Below, in pieces: positions 27,384 to 36,389 of a stretch of DNA of 64,000 nucleotides. Under the pieces are notes generated by a model, which worked only from the letters and a program-made list of their open reading frames with translations, searched no databases and was not told the DNA's origin. The position numbers were made by a program, and so were the translations under genes. The number at the start of each line of letters is the position of its first letter. The stretch's first letter is position 1. This stretch comes from Dyadobacter subterraneus (GTDB lineage Bacteria; Bacteroidota; Bacteroidia; Cytophagales; Spirosomataceae): assembly GCF_015221875.1 (NCBI RefSeq), contig NZ_JACYGY010000001.1:3822501-3886500 (forward strand). The letters are read 5' to 3'.

Positions 27384-28556
27384 TTAAACTTTTGACATAC
27401 TCAGAGCATCTTTAAAAGCAGCTGCAATTTGTTCATTAGATTGCGTCAACAGACTATCGTTTACCATCAATTTTATGGTTCCGTCTGATTTTGCAAGCGG
27501 TAATGCAATATTATATCTCTGCCACAATGTTTCACTTAACTTTTTAGAATTCACAGAGGCAGAAAGTTTTAATATGGAAATATTGGTTCCATCTTTTATG
27601 GATGTTATTGTTAATTCCGGTATTTGATTCAGTATTTTGAAAAGCTGCTCCGATTGAGACGCAAAACGTTTGAAACGATCTTCAATACCTGTCAAATGAT
27701 GTAAGGCCATGGCTGCATTCGTCCAGTTTGAGTAAACAACGCCGCCATGTACTTTCACCAAATGTTCCATTTTGTCTATGATATTTTTGGGACCACATAG
27801 AACAGCACCTCCTGCGGCTCCAAGATATTTGTACAATGAAATGTATACGGTATCAAAATAAGACGCATATTCGGAAACTGAATTTCCTGAAAAAGCTGAC
27901 GCCAGATAAATACGCGCGCCGTCCAGGTGAAGTTTATAACCTTGCGCCTTGCAAAAAGCACTTATCTTTTTAATCTCACTTAAAGGAACAAATTGTCCGT
28001 CGTTGCGCCTAACCGGATTTTCAATCGATACTGCTCCTATCCCACTTTTGAATACTTCTCTTTGAGCAAGTTCCTCAATCGAACCCTGTAATTCTTCCAG
28101 GGTAAAATATGCTTTGCCCGCAGCCAGCGGAATAAGCCGTTTACTAAATACCGACTGTGCTGAATCTGCTTCATCACGATAAACATGACTTGTGTCCTGT
28201 ACAAATGCCTTTGTATTCTCACCACATAAAACAGAAATCGCCAGTTGATTTGCCATCGTGCCTGTCGGCATGTAAATGGCGGATTCTTTTCCTGTTATTT
28301 CACAAAATTTCTTCAAAAGCTGCTCAACGCTTCCGCCCTTTCCATATACATCTTTGACAACAGGCTTATCTTTGTTAATCTGATACAATTTTTCCAAATA
28401 TTCGTCAGGGGAATACATTGGGCCATCCCCCATGAAATAAACACTTTCCTTTGCGGGAGCTCCTGACTTTCCCTGTGTAGCAAAAACATCAATCGTCGAA
28501 AGAGCCGGCGCAACTGATAAACCGGAAACACGCAAAAAATCTCTTCTGTTAAACAT
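27384..28556 (-). CDS. Exported PLP-dependent threonine-aldolase/lyase-like enzyme
   Basis: 390 residues. The fold-type I beta-eliminating lyase family is shown by YMPTGTMANQLAI, Asp212 in LHLDGARIY, and the PLP lysine Lys243 in SLYKYLGAAGG. The N-terminus (NRRDFLRVSGLSVAPALS) looks like a twin-arginine signal, suggesting export of a folded, cofactor-loaded enzyme, whereas L-threonine aldolases are normally cytoplasmic. It is convergent with the response regulator gene. Substrate unknown; low-specificity threonine aldolase is the closest known activity. Confidence 0.85.
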   Translation of the reverse strand: MFNRRDFLRVSGLSVAPALSTIDVFATQGKSGAPAKESVYFMGDGPMYSPDEYLEKLYQINKDKPVVKDVYGKGGSVEQLLKKFCEITGKESAIYMPTGTMANQLAISVLCGENTKAFVQDTSHVYRDEADSAQSVFSKRLIPLAAGKAYFTLEELQGSIEELAQREVFKSGIGAVSIENPVRRNDGQFVPLSEIKKISAFCKAQGYKLHLDGARIYLASAFSGNSVSEYASYFDTVYISLYKYLGAAGGAVLCGPKNIIDKMEHLVKVHGGVVYSNWTNAAMALHHLTGIEDRFKRFASQSEQLFKILNQIPELTITSIKDGTNISILKLSASVNSKKLSETLWQRYNIALPLAKSDGTIKLMVNDSLLTQSNEQIAAAFKDALSMSKV

Positions 28557-28859
28557 GATCTGACCGGTTAAATATGTAGGTTTTGATATGAATTGAAATT
28601 ACGAAATGATTAACGGGATTGCTTTTCCCAATATCTAGAAAATTTTCCCCAACTAAATTAACACTGGTGACAAAATAAGTCTTAAAACCAAACTTCAAAA
28701 CACAACCACATTTCGACTTTTAGGAAGAGAACAAAATTACATACCAGATTTTACCGATATTTTCAAAACAAAACTGATTAATTACAAGACATAATCCAAA
28801 TTTGTTGTGTGAAATTAACCATGTAATCAAAAGGTAATAGGTACGATTATTTGATTGAT

Positions 28860-28898
28860 AAATTTTTAGACCAAAACACTTAAATGGTCTAAAAATTT
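28860..28898. promoter_or_regulatory. Perfect 13-bp inverted repeat upstream of the barrel gene
   Basis: AAATTTTTAGACC at 28860-28872 and GGTCTAAAAATTT at 28886-28898 are exact inverted copies around 13 bases. It ends 31 bases before the ATG of the barrel gene. The AGACC/GGTCT half-sites match those at 21922 and 21982, which suggests one regulator for both promoters. Confidence 0.6.
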
Positions 28899-28929
28899 AT
28901 TTGTTTCATTTATTAATTTACAAAACGAC

Positions 28930-29511
28930 ATGAAAAAGCTACTTTTTACAATATGCCTGGTAACAATCAGCACTTTTACTTTCGCACAAACTTTTAGTAT
29001 CGGTCCAAAAGCGGGTGTCAATATCAGCAATTACACGAGTGGAGATATTGATTCTGATCCTCTGGTAGGTTATCATATCGGAGGTCTTTTGAACTTTGGT
29101 TTTGGAAAAAATTTCTCGATTCAACCGGAAGTTTTGTTCTCAACACAAGGAGCGAAAGTTCAGCGTCCGGCTGGTCAGCAGGATTTCAAAATAAGCTATC
29201 TTACAATTCCTGTTATGTTCAAATTAAAAACCAACGGTGGCTTTTTTGTCGAAGCAGGTCCGCAGGTTGGTTTCAGAACTTCACAGGATCTTCCTGACCA
29301 GACCATCAATCACTTCGCTAAAAATCTTGATTTGGCAGTGGGTGCAGGAATTGGATATCAAACCAAAATCGGTTTGGGAATCGGTGCAAGATATATTGCA
29401 GGACTTTCGAAAGTGGGTAACTTCTCCGGACAAAATATCAATCCTGATTTCAAAAACAGCGTTATTCAGGCAAGTATTTTCTGGGCAATTCCTTTGATCA
29501 ATAACGACTAA
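28930..29511 (+). CDS. Outer-membrane beta-barrel (PorT-like porin family) protein
   Basis: 193 residues with a signal peptide ending TFTFAQ. Alternating aromatic/polar strands (FSIGPKAGVNISNY, LVGYHIGGLLNFGFGKNFSIQPEVLFSTQGAK, FVEAGPQVGFRTS, GIGYQTKIGLGIGARYIAGLS) fit an eight-strand barrel of the outer-membrane beta-barrel domain family; the final residues after the last strand are short. Role unknown; such proteins are often stress-induced. Controlled probably through the inverted repeat at 28860-28898. A strong terminator follows. Confidence 0.88.
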   Translation: MKKLLFTICLVTISTFTFAQTFSIGPKAGVNISNYTSGDIDSDPLVGYHIGGLLNFGFGKNFSIQPEVLFSTQGAKVQRPAGQQDFKISYLTIPVMFKLKTNGGFFVEAGPQVGFRTSQDLPDQTINHFAKNLDLAVGAGIGYQTKIGLGIGARYIAGLSKVGNFSGQNINPDFKNSVIQASIFWAIPLINND

Positions 29512-29533
29512 TCACAGCACTTTAATAATGATT

Positions 29534-29565
29534 GGGGAAAAGATTAATTTCTTTTCCCCTTTTTT
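29534..29565 (+). terminator. Intrinsic terminator
   Basis: GGGGAAAAGA pairs with TCTTTTCCCC, followed by six T residues, after the barrel gene. Confidence 0.88.
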
Positions 29566-29654
29566 ATGCCTAACGCTGCAAGATTTAATAATTTGTAAAA
29601 ATGATATGCGAAAGATTAACTTCGCAATTCCGAATTTTACACTCTTTTAAAAAT

Positions 29655-29951
29655 ATGATAACTCATTCCGTTTTTTTCAAACTCAAACATCCAAAAGGTT
29701 CAGCAGAAGAAAAGACATTTTTGAATGCAGCAATCGAATTGTCATCCATTCCGGGTGTTAACAATTTTCAATGTGTTCAGAAAGTCGGTAAATCGAATAA
29801 ATTCGATTATGGCCTGACCATGGAATTCGATGATCAAAAAAGTTATGACGAATATTCAGCGCACCCGGATCATGTTCAGTTTGTTGAACAGTTATGGTTA
29901 AAAAATGTAGACGATTTTCTTGAAATCGATTACGTTCAATATATTGAATAG
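29655..29951 (+). CDS. Dabb (stress-responsive A/B barrel) domain protein
   Basis: 98 residues from ATG 29655 (MITHSVFFKLKHPKGS), the normal Dabb start; an ORF extension upstream to 29601 adds unlikely residues. Conserved points include the opening HSVFFKL, IPGVNNFQ, FDYGLTMEFDD and YSAHPDHVQFVEQLW. A small dimeric alpha/beta barrel, usually stress-linked; no defined reaction. Confidence 0.88.
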   Translation: MITHSVFFKLKHPKGSAEEKTFLNAAIELSSIPGVNNFQCVQKVGKSNKFDYGLTMEFDDQKSYDEYSAHPDHVQFVEQLWLKNVDDFLEIDYVQYIE

Positions 29952-29958
29952 TAAAAGA

Positions 29959-29995
29959 CAAAGCCACTGGGGAAATGAACTGACTGGTGGCTTTG
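29959..29995. terminator. Probable bidirectional terminator
   Basis: CAAAGCCAC and GTGGCTTTG pair over nine bases around a 19-base loop, between the convergent Dabb and AraC genes. The T-tract is weak. Confidence 0.5.
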
Positions 29996-30023
29996 TAAAT
30001 ATGATTAAAGATTTATTAGGTTA

Positions 30024-30878
30024 TCAGATTCCCTTTTGAAAATCCTTTCTGTATTGCAACGGACTTATTTTTATTAACCTTTTAAAGAGTTTATAAAAAT
30101 GGGAAACATCTCCAAATCCGCTTTCCATCGCAATTTCTGCCACTGGTTTTTCAGTTGATAAGAGCTGCTGCATGGCAAAGTTTATGCGGTAATCAATGAC
30201 GGTTTCCATAAATGTTTTATCGGTAGCCTTTTTGAAATACTTGCAAAAAGCATTCGGCGACATATTCACTTCGGCCGCAACTTCATTCAATATAATATCC
30301 TGCCTGAAATTGTCAACAATATAACCCAGCGCCACATTCATTCTTTCCTTGTTGATATGCGGGAGCTGCGCCACCGTTCCTCCGTGATCCAGCAATTGAT
30401 ATTCCGCCGAATCAGCAAGATCTTCCATCACATCCAGAAGTCTTAACATTTTGCGGAAAGGGTTTTCTTCGACAGAGAGTAATTCTAATTTGGGTACTAC
30501 ATTTTCTGCCGTTTTTCCCATAAAACGAATACCGGATGCACTGCGTTTTAAAATATTCTGGATATTGGAAAGCTCTGGTCTGTCAAAAAATTCCTTCCCC
30601 AGAAAATCATTTATAAAATGTACAACCACTGATTTCACACCGTCTTCCTTTTCACTTTTCCAGCAGTGCGGCAAATCCGGCCCGATTAAAACCAGATCAT
30701 TCTCCTCAAAATCCGCCATGTTATTTCCCACATAACGTTTTCCTCTTCCCTTCAAAATCAGTGTAAGTTCAAATTCAGGATGAAAATGAAACGGAACCGT
30801 AAATTGTTCCAGATCGAAGGACCTGACGATGAAAGAACTTTCAGGTCCTGGTTTTAAATTCTCGAATAAAGGTTTCAT
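30024..30878 (-). CDS. AraC-family regulator with cupin sensor domain
   Basis: 284 residues from ATG 30878, chosen because the sequence MKPLFENLKPGPES aligns with the start of the paralogue at 17599 (MQPRFHKILTPPS); an ATG at 30896 adds six residues. The cupin has FHFHPEFELTLIL and PHCWKSE. The HTH region has LNEVAAEVNMSPNAFCKYFKKATDKTF and VAEIAMESGFGDVSHFYKLFKRLIKISPLQYR. Divergent from the PhyH gene, its likely target. A TAAATTTG box (30907-30914, minus) lies within an inverted repeat. Confidence 0.92.
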   Translation of the reverse strand: MKPLFENLKPGPESSFIVRSFDLEQFTVPFHFHPEFELTLILKGRGKRYVGNNMADFEENDLVLIGPDLPHCWKSEKEDGVKSVVVHFINDFLGKEFFDRPELSNIQNILKRSASGIRFMGKTAENVVPKLELLSVEENPFRKMLRLLDVMEDLADSAEYQLLDHGGTVAQLPHINKERMNVALGYIVDNFRQDIILNEVAAEVNMSPNAFCKYFKKATDKTFMETVIDYRINFAMQQLLSTEKPVAEIAMESGFGDVSHFYKLFKRLIKISPLQYRKDFQKGI

Positions 30879-30903
30879 ATTGACTTTATTAATCAATTCT
30901 TAA

Positions 30904-30988
30904 TCTCAAATTTAAAAATAGATAAAATACACCATAAATTAGCCATTATCCGCCTAACTAAAAATTAATAAAGAGCCGAAATTTGAGA
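30904..30988. promoter_or_regulatory. Inverted repeat in the AraC/PhyH divergent promoter
   Basis: TCTCAAATTT at 30904-30913 and AAATTTGAGA at 30979-30988 are exact inverted copies 65 bases apart. The left copy overlaps the minus-strand -7 box TAAATTTG (30907-30914) of the AraC gene. The right copy is 28 bases before the PhyH ATG. This arrangement suits a regulator binding at both promoters. Confidence 0.45.
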
Positions 30989-31016
30989 AAGATTATTCCT
31001 AAACCTTAAATTTTAT

Positions 31017-31835
31017 ATGGCTACTTTGACCGCCCCAGATCTAAACGGTTACAAAACAGTCTCTGAAAGTGAAATTCAAAGTTTTAAAGAAAACGGGCAC
31101 GTTTTGATTCCCGGAATACTTAATGAAAATGAAGTTTCGTATTACAGAGATGTGATTAACAAGGCAGCTGTAACCTACAACACAGAAAAGCGCAAACTGG
31201 AAGACAGGGACACTTACGGAAAGGCTTTTCTACAAATTACTAATCTGTGGGAAGTTGATGAAAATGTAAAAAACTTCTCGCTTGCAAAACGTTTTGGCAA
31301 AATCGCTGCGGATTTACTCGGTGTGGAAAATGTCAGAATTTATCATGATCAGGCGCTTTACAAAGAACCCGGCGGGGGTTTTACGCCGTGGCATCAGGAT
31401 CAGTATTACTGGCCGGTTGACACGGATAAAACCATTACCATGTGGATGCCATTGATTGATATTGATTCTGATATGGGCATGCTCACATTCGCTTCCGGCT
31501 CTCACCAAAGTGGTTTTATTGAAAATGTACCGATTTCTGACGAGTCAGAAATTATGCTGCAAAAATTTGTGCATGAAAAAGGTTACAAAATAACCAGGGC
31601 GGAAACCATGAATGCGGGTGATGCAACCTGGCATTATGGCTGGACGCTGCATTCTGCACCGGGAAACAAATCAACTGATGTTGTACGCGAGGTGATGACC
31701 ATTATTTTTGTAGCAGATGGTGCAAAAATCACTGAGCCGCAAAACAAACATCAGGAGGCTGATCGCCAGCGCTGGATGGCAGGTGCACCTGCGGGTGAGC
31801 TGTTTGCTTCCAATCTGAATCCGGTAATTTTATAG
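31017..31835 (+). CDS. Phytanoyl-CoA dioxygenase (PhyH) family protein
   Basis: 272 residues. Fe(II)/2-oxoglutarate oxygenase residues are visible: His126 and Asp128 in WHQDQYYWPVD, His212 in TLHSAPGN and probably Arg224 for 2-oxoglutarate. Family motifs NGHVLIPGILNENEV and TFASGSHQSG are present. It hydroxylates an unidentified small molecule in the cytoplasm. Divergent from the cupin-AraC regulator. Confidence 0.92.
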   Translation: MATLTAPDLNGYKTVSESEIQSFKENGHVLIPGILNENEVSYYRDVINKAAVTYNTEKRKLEDRDTYGKAFLQITNLWEVDENVKNFSLAKRFGKIAADLLGVENVRIYHDQALYKEPGGGFTPWHQDQYYWPVDTDKTITMWMPLIDIDSDMGMLTFASGSHQSGFIENVPISDESEIMLQKFVHEKGYKITRAETMNAGDATWHYGWTLHSAPGNKSTDVVREVMTIIFVADGAKITEPQNKHQEADRQRWMAGAPAGELFASNLNPVIL

Positions 31836-31871
31836 TTATTTTGCAAGCCCGTTTACATTCTTGAACTTGGA

Positions 31872-31900
31872 GGTATCCCTTAACCGGGGATACCTTTTTT
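31872..31900 (+). terminator. Intrinsic terminator
   Basis: GGTATCCC pairs with GGGGATACC around a six-base loop, followed by six T residues, after the PhyH gene. Confidence 0.88.
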
Positions 31901-32064
31901 AGTTTTGATAATATCGGTTTAAATCTTTTCGAATCAACTTTTCAGATCATTCCTCTAAATTTCAAAACAGATAGCTGCCAGGTTTCTTTCAAAAATTTTT
32001 GGCTGGCTTGATTATTTAGGCCCGGATCAGGATAATTAATTTTCGACCTAATTGATCAGAACAG

Positions 32065-33876
32065 ATGCAGGAGAAAAAAGACGGATACAATCCCATTGAA
32101 GATTATGGTCTTATTGGAAATCTGAAAACAGTGGCCCTGGTGTCCATGGACGGCTGCATAGATTTCATGTCATATCCTGATTTTGACTCTCCTACTGTTT
32201 TTGCAAAATTACTTGATAACAAAAAAGGCGGCAGCTTTTCGGTTGCGCCTCAGATTAAAGATTATAAGACAAAACAACTTTATCTGCCTGGTACGGCTGT
32301 ACTTCTAACACGCTTTTTTTCCGAAGACGGCATTGCAGAACTGACTGATTACATGCCGGTTGAAGACGGACATCCGAGAAAATCCAACGTTATTGTAAGG
32401 GAAGTTAAAACCGTACGGGGTTCGATCACTTATCAGGTAAAATGCGATCCGGCATTCGATTACGGCAGAGCTGAACATACCTCTGAACTTGACAATAATG
32501 TCCTTGTTTTCAAGGGAGGCGATGAAGCAAAAACTGCACTGCGCCTTTCCGCATCCGTTCCTTTACAAATTGTAAAAAATCATGGTTACGCCGAATTTAC
32601 ATTGCAACAATCCGAAATCGCTTACCTGATACTGGAAAATGGAAACCAGAAAAAAAGCGAAATTGATTCAATCGAAATTTATAAAAAACAGACATATACG
32701 GATACGATCGACTTCTGGCGAAGCTGGTCGAATCAATCGCATTATAAAGGAAGATGGACAGAAACGGTTAACCGGTCTGCGATTACCCTAAAATTACTGA
32801 CATCTGCCGAACTTGGATCTATGGTTGCCGCACCTACTTTCAGTCTTCCCGAAACTTTGGGAGCTGGGCGCAACTGGGATTATCGTTTCACCTGGATCAG
32901 AGATGCGGCCTTTACAATGTATGCTTTTTTAAGACTGGGCTATACCGAAGAAGCCACGGCATTTTTGAAATGGATACATGACCGATGCAAAGACGATAAA
33001 CTTTATCTGATGTATTCGATTGATGGTCATCATGATCTGGCAGAAAAAGAACTTCCGCATCTGGAAGGTTATAAAAAATCAAAACCGGTAAGAATCGGAA
33101 ATGCCGCTCAGGATCAGCTGCAAATCGATATTTATGGGGAACTGATTGACACGGTTTACATTTACGATAAACAGCATTCTGCCATTACTTATGAATTTTG
33201 GGCAACGATTAATACTCAGGTTGAACAAGTAATCAAAAGCTGGAAAGATGCGGATCACGGGATCTGGGAAATCAGAAATGTAAAAAAGGAATTTCTGCAC
33301 AGTCGGCTTATGTGCTGGGTTGCCATGGACAGAGCCATCAAAATTGCTGAACACCGCTCTTTCCCCTATCCAAAAAACCAATGGAATGAAGTGAGGGATG
33401 AGATTTACATGGATATTTACGAAAATTTCTGGCATGAAGAATTGGGGGCATGGGTACAATATAAAGGTGCCAAACATGTGGACGCCAGTGTGCTTCTGAT
33501 GTCCTTGCTGCACTTTATCTCTCCTCATGAGCCAAGATGGTTATCGACAATGAAAGTGGTTGAACGGGAATTAGGCCTGGATGTTCTTTTATACCGATAT
33601 AGAAACGGTCCGGAGCAGTTTGACGGATTGAATGGCGATGAAGGAACTTTCAATATGTGCTCTTTCTGGTATATTGAATCACTCGCTAAAAGTGGTGAAG
33701 TAATTAAGGCGCTGGATAGTTTTGAAAAAATGACCGGATATGCAAACCACCTTGGACTGTTCAGCGAACAAATCAGTCATAAGGCTGAACATTTAGGAAA
33801 TTTCCCTCAGGCATTTACGCATCTTGCATTAATCAGCGCGGCATTGGAAATTGACAAACAGCTTAACCGTTTGTAG
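32065..33876 (+). CDS. Glycoside hydrolase family 15 (glucoamylase/trehalase-like)
   Basis: 603 residues, no signal peptide. It has an N-terminal trehalase-like beta domain (IEDYGLIGNLKTVALVSMDGCIDFMSYPDFDSPTVF) and a C-terminal (alpha/alpha)6 barrel beginning with the GH15 signature GAGRNWDYRFTWIRDAAF. Later conserved points are NAAQDQLQIDIYGE and DEGTFNMCSFWYIE, where the catalytic acids lie. It would release glucose from an alpha-glucan or trehalose in the cytoplasm, possibly working with the cytoplasmic amylase at 23 kb. Exact substrate cannot be told from sequence. Confidence 0.93.
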   Translation: MQEKKDGYNPIEDYGLIGNLKTVALVSMDGCIDFMSYPDFDSPTVFAKLLDNKKGGSFSVAPQIKDYKTKQLYLPGTAVLLTRFFSEDGIAELTDYMPVEDGHPRKSNVIVREVKTVRGSITYQVKCDPAFDYGRAEHTSELDNNVLVFKGGDEAKTALRLSASVPLQIVKNHGYAEFTLQQSEIAYLILENGNQKKSEIDSIEIYKKQTYTDTIDFWRSWSNQSHYKGRWTETVNRSAITLKLLTSAELGSMVAAPTFSLPETLGAGRNWDYRFTWIRDAAFTMYAFLRLGYTEEATAFLKWIHDRCKDDKLYLMYSIDGHHDLAEKELPHLEGYKKSKPVRIGNAAQDQLQIDIYGELIDTVYIYDKQHSAITYEFWATINTQVEQVIKSWKDADHGIWEIRNVKKEFLHSRLMCWVAMDRAIKIAEHRSFPYPKNQWNEVRDEIYMDIYENFWHEELGAWVQYKGAKHVDASVLLMSLLHFISPHEPRWLSTMKVVERELGLDVLLYRYRNGPEQFDGLNGDEGTFNMCSFWYIESLAKSGEVIKALDSFEKMTGYANHLGLFSEQISHKAEHLGNFPQAFTHLALISAALEIDKQLNRL

Positions 33877-33947
33877 GCTTATTTTTAACTAAACAACAAA
33901 TGCTATAACATATCAAATAAAAGTATACAATTTGTAATTAGTCTTAA

Positions 33948-33955
33948 TAGATTTG
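33948..33955 (+). promoter_or_regulatory. -7 box for the TonB receptor gene
   Basis: TAGATTTG; predicted initiation near 33961, a 42-base leader. A TTTG at 33931-33934 lies upstream but closer than the usual -33 spacing. Confidence 0.4.
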
Positions 33956-34002
33956 ATGCATCGTTTCAAGACGATATATTTTCTCTACTCAGACTTATTT
34001 TT

Positions 34003-36348
34003 ATGAAATTGTTATTACCCATTTTTTTAGCCTGCTTTTTCGCAGGAATTAATTCTTCTTTTGCCCAAAATACCGGAACCATTTCCGGACAGATCACCTC
34101 AGTTGATAAACTCCCGTTGGAATCTGTTTCTGTTTCTCTGATTGAATTAAACAAAGGAACACTAACCGACAATCAGGGAAATTACCAGATTTCCAACCTT
34201 ACTCCGGGGAAATATACCATACGTATACAAATCCTCGGTGCAGCGGAAAAAGATCTTCCGGTTGAAGTAACATCAGGACAAACTTCCATCGTAAGTTATC
34301 AGCTGAACGAGGAAAACATCCACGCTTTACAGGAAGTAACTGTGATGGGCTCAACCAATAAATTCTCTAAAAAGGAAAGTATTTATGTGGCGCGTTTACC
34401 CTTGAAAAATATGGAAAACCCTCAGGTTTACACCACTGTTCCAAAGGAATTAATCCAGGAACAAATGGCTATTGACCTGGGAAGTATTTCCAAAAATGTT
34501 CCGGGCGCAGGTATTCCGATGCTGGCAAATCAGGGAAGAGTCACTTTCCGTCAAAGAGGATTTGAAACGGAGCCAAATGCCAGAAACGGTGTTGCAGGAG
34601 CCGCATTCTCATCCATAGATCCGGCAAACATTGAACGTGTGGAAGCGATCAAAGGACCATCTGCCGCATTATTTGGCACCAACGTATCAAGCAGTTATGG
34701 CGGGCTTTACAACAGGGTTACCAAAAAACCGTTTAACGGTTTCGGCGGAGAAGTGTCCTACACCGGCGGAAGCTGGAATCTTAACCGGTTAACGCTGGAT
34801 GTCAATACGCCGGTGAATGCAGACAAAACCATTTTGTTCCGTATGAATGGCGCTACCACTTTTGAAAAAAGTTTTCAGGATCAAGGTTTTACCAGAAGTT
34901 TGAGTATCGCACCGAGTATTTCCTATCAGATCACAGACAGACTTTCGTTATGGCTGGATGTGGAATTTGGCCAGGCAAAAGGTACTTCTGTGGTTCGTTT
35001 CAATCCATTCACGGGAAGCAACAAAACACAATCCATCAAGGATATGAAATTTCCTTACAAACGCCTTTTTGGAGCAAATGACCTTACTTACGACACGCAA
35101 ATGCTGAACATTTTCGCTCAGCTTAATTATAAAATATCCGAGCAATGGACTTCACAAACAGTCATTTCGCGTTCACGTTCTTCTATTAACGGATATATTT
35201 CTGCATTAAACGGACGAACAGATTCTACGCTGCGCGCTTCCGTAACCAGAGGTTATACTGCTTTTATTGCTACGGATATTCAGCAAAATTTCATCGGAGA
35301 TTTCAAGATAGGGAATTTCAGAAACCGACTTGTGGTTGGACTTGATTATTACAACAATTCAAATTCTTTTGACCGGATAGCGATTAACGGTCCTACAATC
35401 AACTTCATAAATCCGCCCGCAAACTCTAAAATTAATGCGCAGGTCATTGACGCGCTTGCTTCAACAGGAACCGTTCGTGCAGAAAATAATGGTGACAACA
35501 GTTACGCGGTTTATGCCTCCGATGTTTTCAATGTTAACGAACGTTTGATGGCGATGCTGAGCTTGCGCGTTGACCGTTACAAAAGCCAGGGCGTTTATAA
35601 TATCGCAACCGCGGTGACCACCGGCGCTTATAACCAGACGGCACTTTCACCGAAATTGGGTCTTGTTTACCAGCTTTTAAAAGACCGCGTTTCAGTATTT
35701 GGAAGTTATATGAATGGCTTTTTCAATAAAGCAGGATCGGATGCGAGTGGAAATGCATTCAAACCGGAACAGGCAAATCAGCTGGAATATGGAATTAAAG
35801 GAGATGTCTGGAATCACAAACTGGTGGGAACTGTAAGTTATTACGACATCCGGGTAAAAGATGTGATCCGTGCAGATCCTAATGATGTTAATTATTCGAT
35901 CCAGGATGGTTCGCAGCAAAGCAAAGGGGTAGAATTTGAACTGACTGCCAATCCTGTCAAAGGATTAAATATTGTGGCCGGGTATGCTTACAACGACAGC
36001 AAATATACCAAAGCAGATGAAACTCTTCAGGGCCTTCGTCCCGCCTTGTCCGGCCCGGCCCGCACACTCAATTTCTGGGTAAGCTACCGGATTTCACAAG
36101 GAAAATATAAAGGTTTGGGACTTGGATTCGGAGGAAATTCCGGCAGTGATTCTTATCAGACAAATACGGCAAAAGCCAAAATCATCATTCCGTCTTATAC
36201 CCTGCTTGACGCAAGTATTTTCTACGATCAGCCTCGTTATCGTATCCGATTTAAACTCGATAACCTTACAAGTGAACAAGCCTGGTCGGTACGTCTGACC
36301 CCACAGGCTCCTGCACGTTTTATGGGAAATCTTGTTTTGAAATTTTAA
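34003..36348 (+). CDS. TonB-dependent siderophore receptor
   Basis: 781 residues. Signal peptide (ending SSFAQ), then a carboxypeptidase-like regulatory domain (GTISGQITSVDKLPLESVSVSLI, GNYQISNLTPGKYTIRIQ; about residues 24-115), then the plug (VPKELIQEQMAIDLGSISKNVPGAG, RQRGFE, IERVEAIKGPSAALFG) and a 22-strand barrel ending in Phe (FMGNLVLKF). It resembles ferrichrome/ferric-hydroxamate type receptors. It would bring an iron chelate across the outer membrane with TonB. Followed convergently by a DUF4198 gene, and PepSY proteins at 10 kb and 41 kb would act later in the same path. Confidence 0.93.
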   Translation: MKLLLPIFLACFFAGINSSFAQNTGTISGQITSVDKLPLESVSVSLIELNKGTLTDNQGNYQISNLTPGKYTIRIQILGAAEKDLPVEVTSGQTSIVSYQLNEENIHALQEVTVMGSTNKFSKKESIYVARLPLKNMENPQVYTTVPKELIQEQMAIDLGSISKNVPGAGIPMLANQGRVTFRQRGFETEPNARNGVAGAAFSSIDPANIERVEAIKGPSAALFGTNVSSSYGGLYNRVTKKPFNGFGGEVSYTGGSWNLNRLTLDVNTPVNADKTILFRMNGATTFEKSFQDQGFTRSLSIAPSISYQITDRLSLWLDVEFGQAKGTSVVRFNPFTGSNKTQSIKDMKFPYKRLFGANDLTYDTQMLNIFAQLNYKISEQWTSQTVISRSRSSINGYISALNGRTDSTLRASVTRGYTAFIATDIQQNFIGDFKIGNFRNRLVVGLDYYNNSNSFDRIAINGPTINFINPPANSKINAQVIDALASTGTVRAENNGDNSYAVYASDVFNVNERLMAMLSLRVDRYKSQGVYNIATAVTTGAYNQTALSPKLGLVYQLLKDRVSVFGSYMNGFFNKAGSDASGNAFKPEQANQLEYGIKGDVWNHKLVGTVSYYDIRVKDVIRADPNDVNYSIQDGSQQSKGVEFELTANPVKGLNIVAGYAYNDSKYTKADETLQGLRPALSGPARTLNFWVSYRISQGKYKGLGLGFGGNSGSDSYQTNTAKAKIIIPSYTLLDASIFYDQPRYRIRFKLDNLTSEQAWSVRLTPQAPARFMGNLVLKF

Positions 36349-36355
36349 CATAACT

Positions 36356-36385
36356 TTCCGGATGTCAATGTATTGGCATCCGGAA
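36356..36385. terminator. Bidirectional terminator
   Basis: TTCCGGATGTCAA and TTGGCATCCGGAA form a 13-bp stem (one G-U) with a TGTA loop between the convergent receptor and DUF4198 genes. Confidence 0.85.
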
Positions 36386-36389
36386 TTGT

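Noticed and set aside
31920..31945. tRNA T-loop-like TTCGAATC
   Set aside because: No acceptor, D or anticodon stems can be formed around it.
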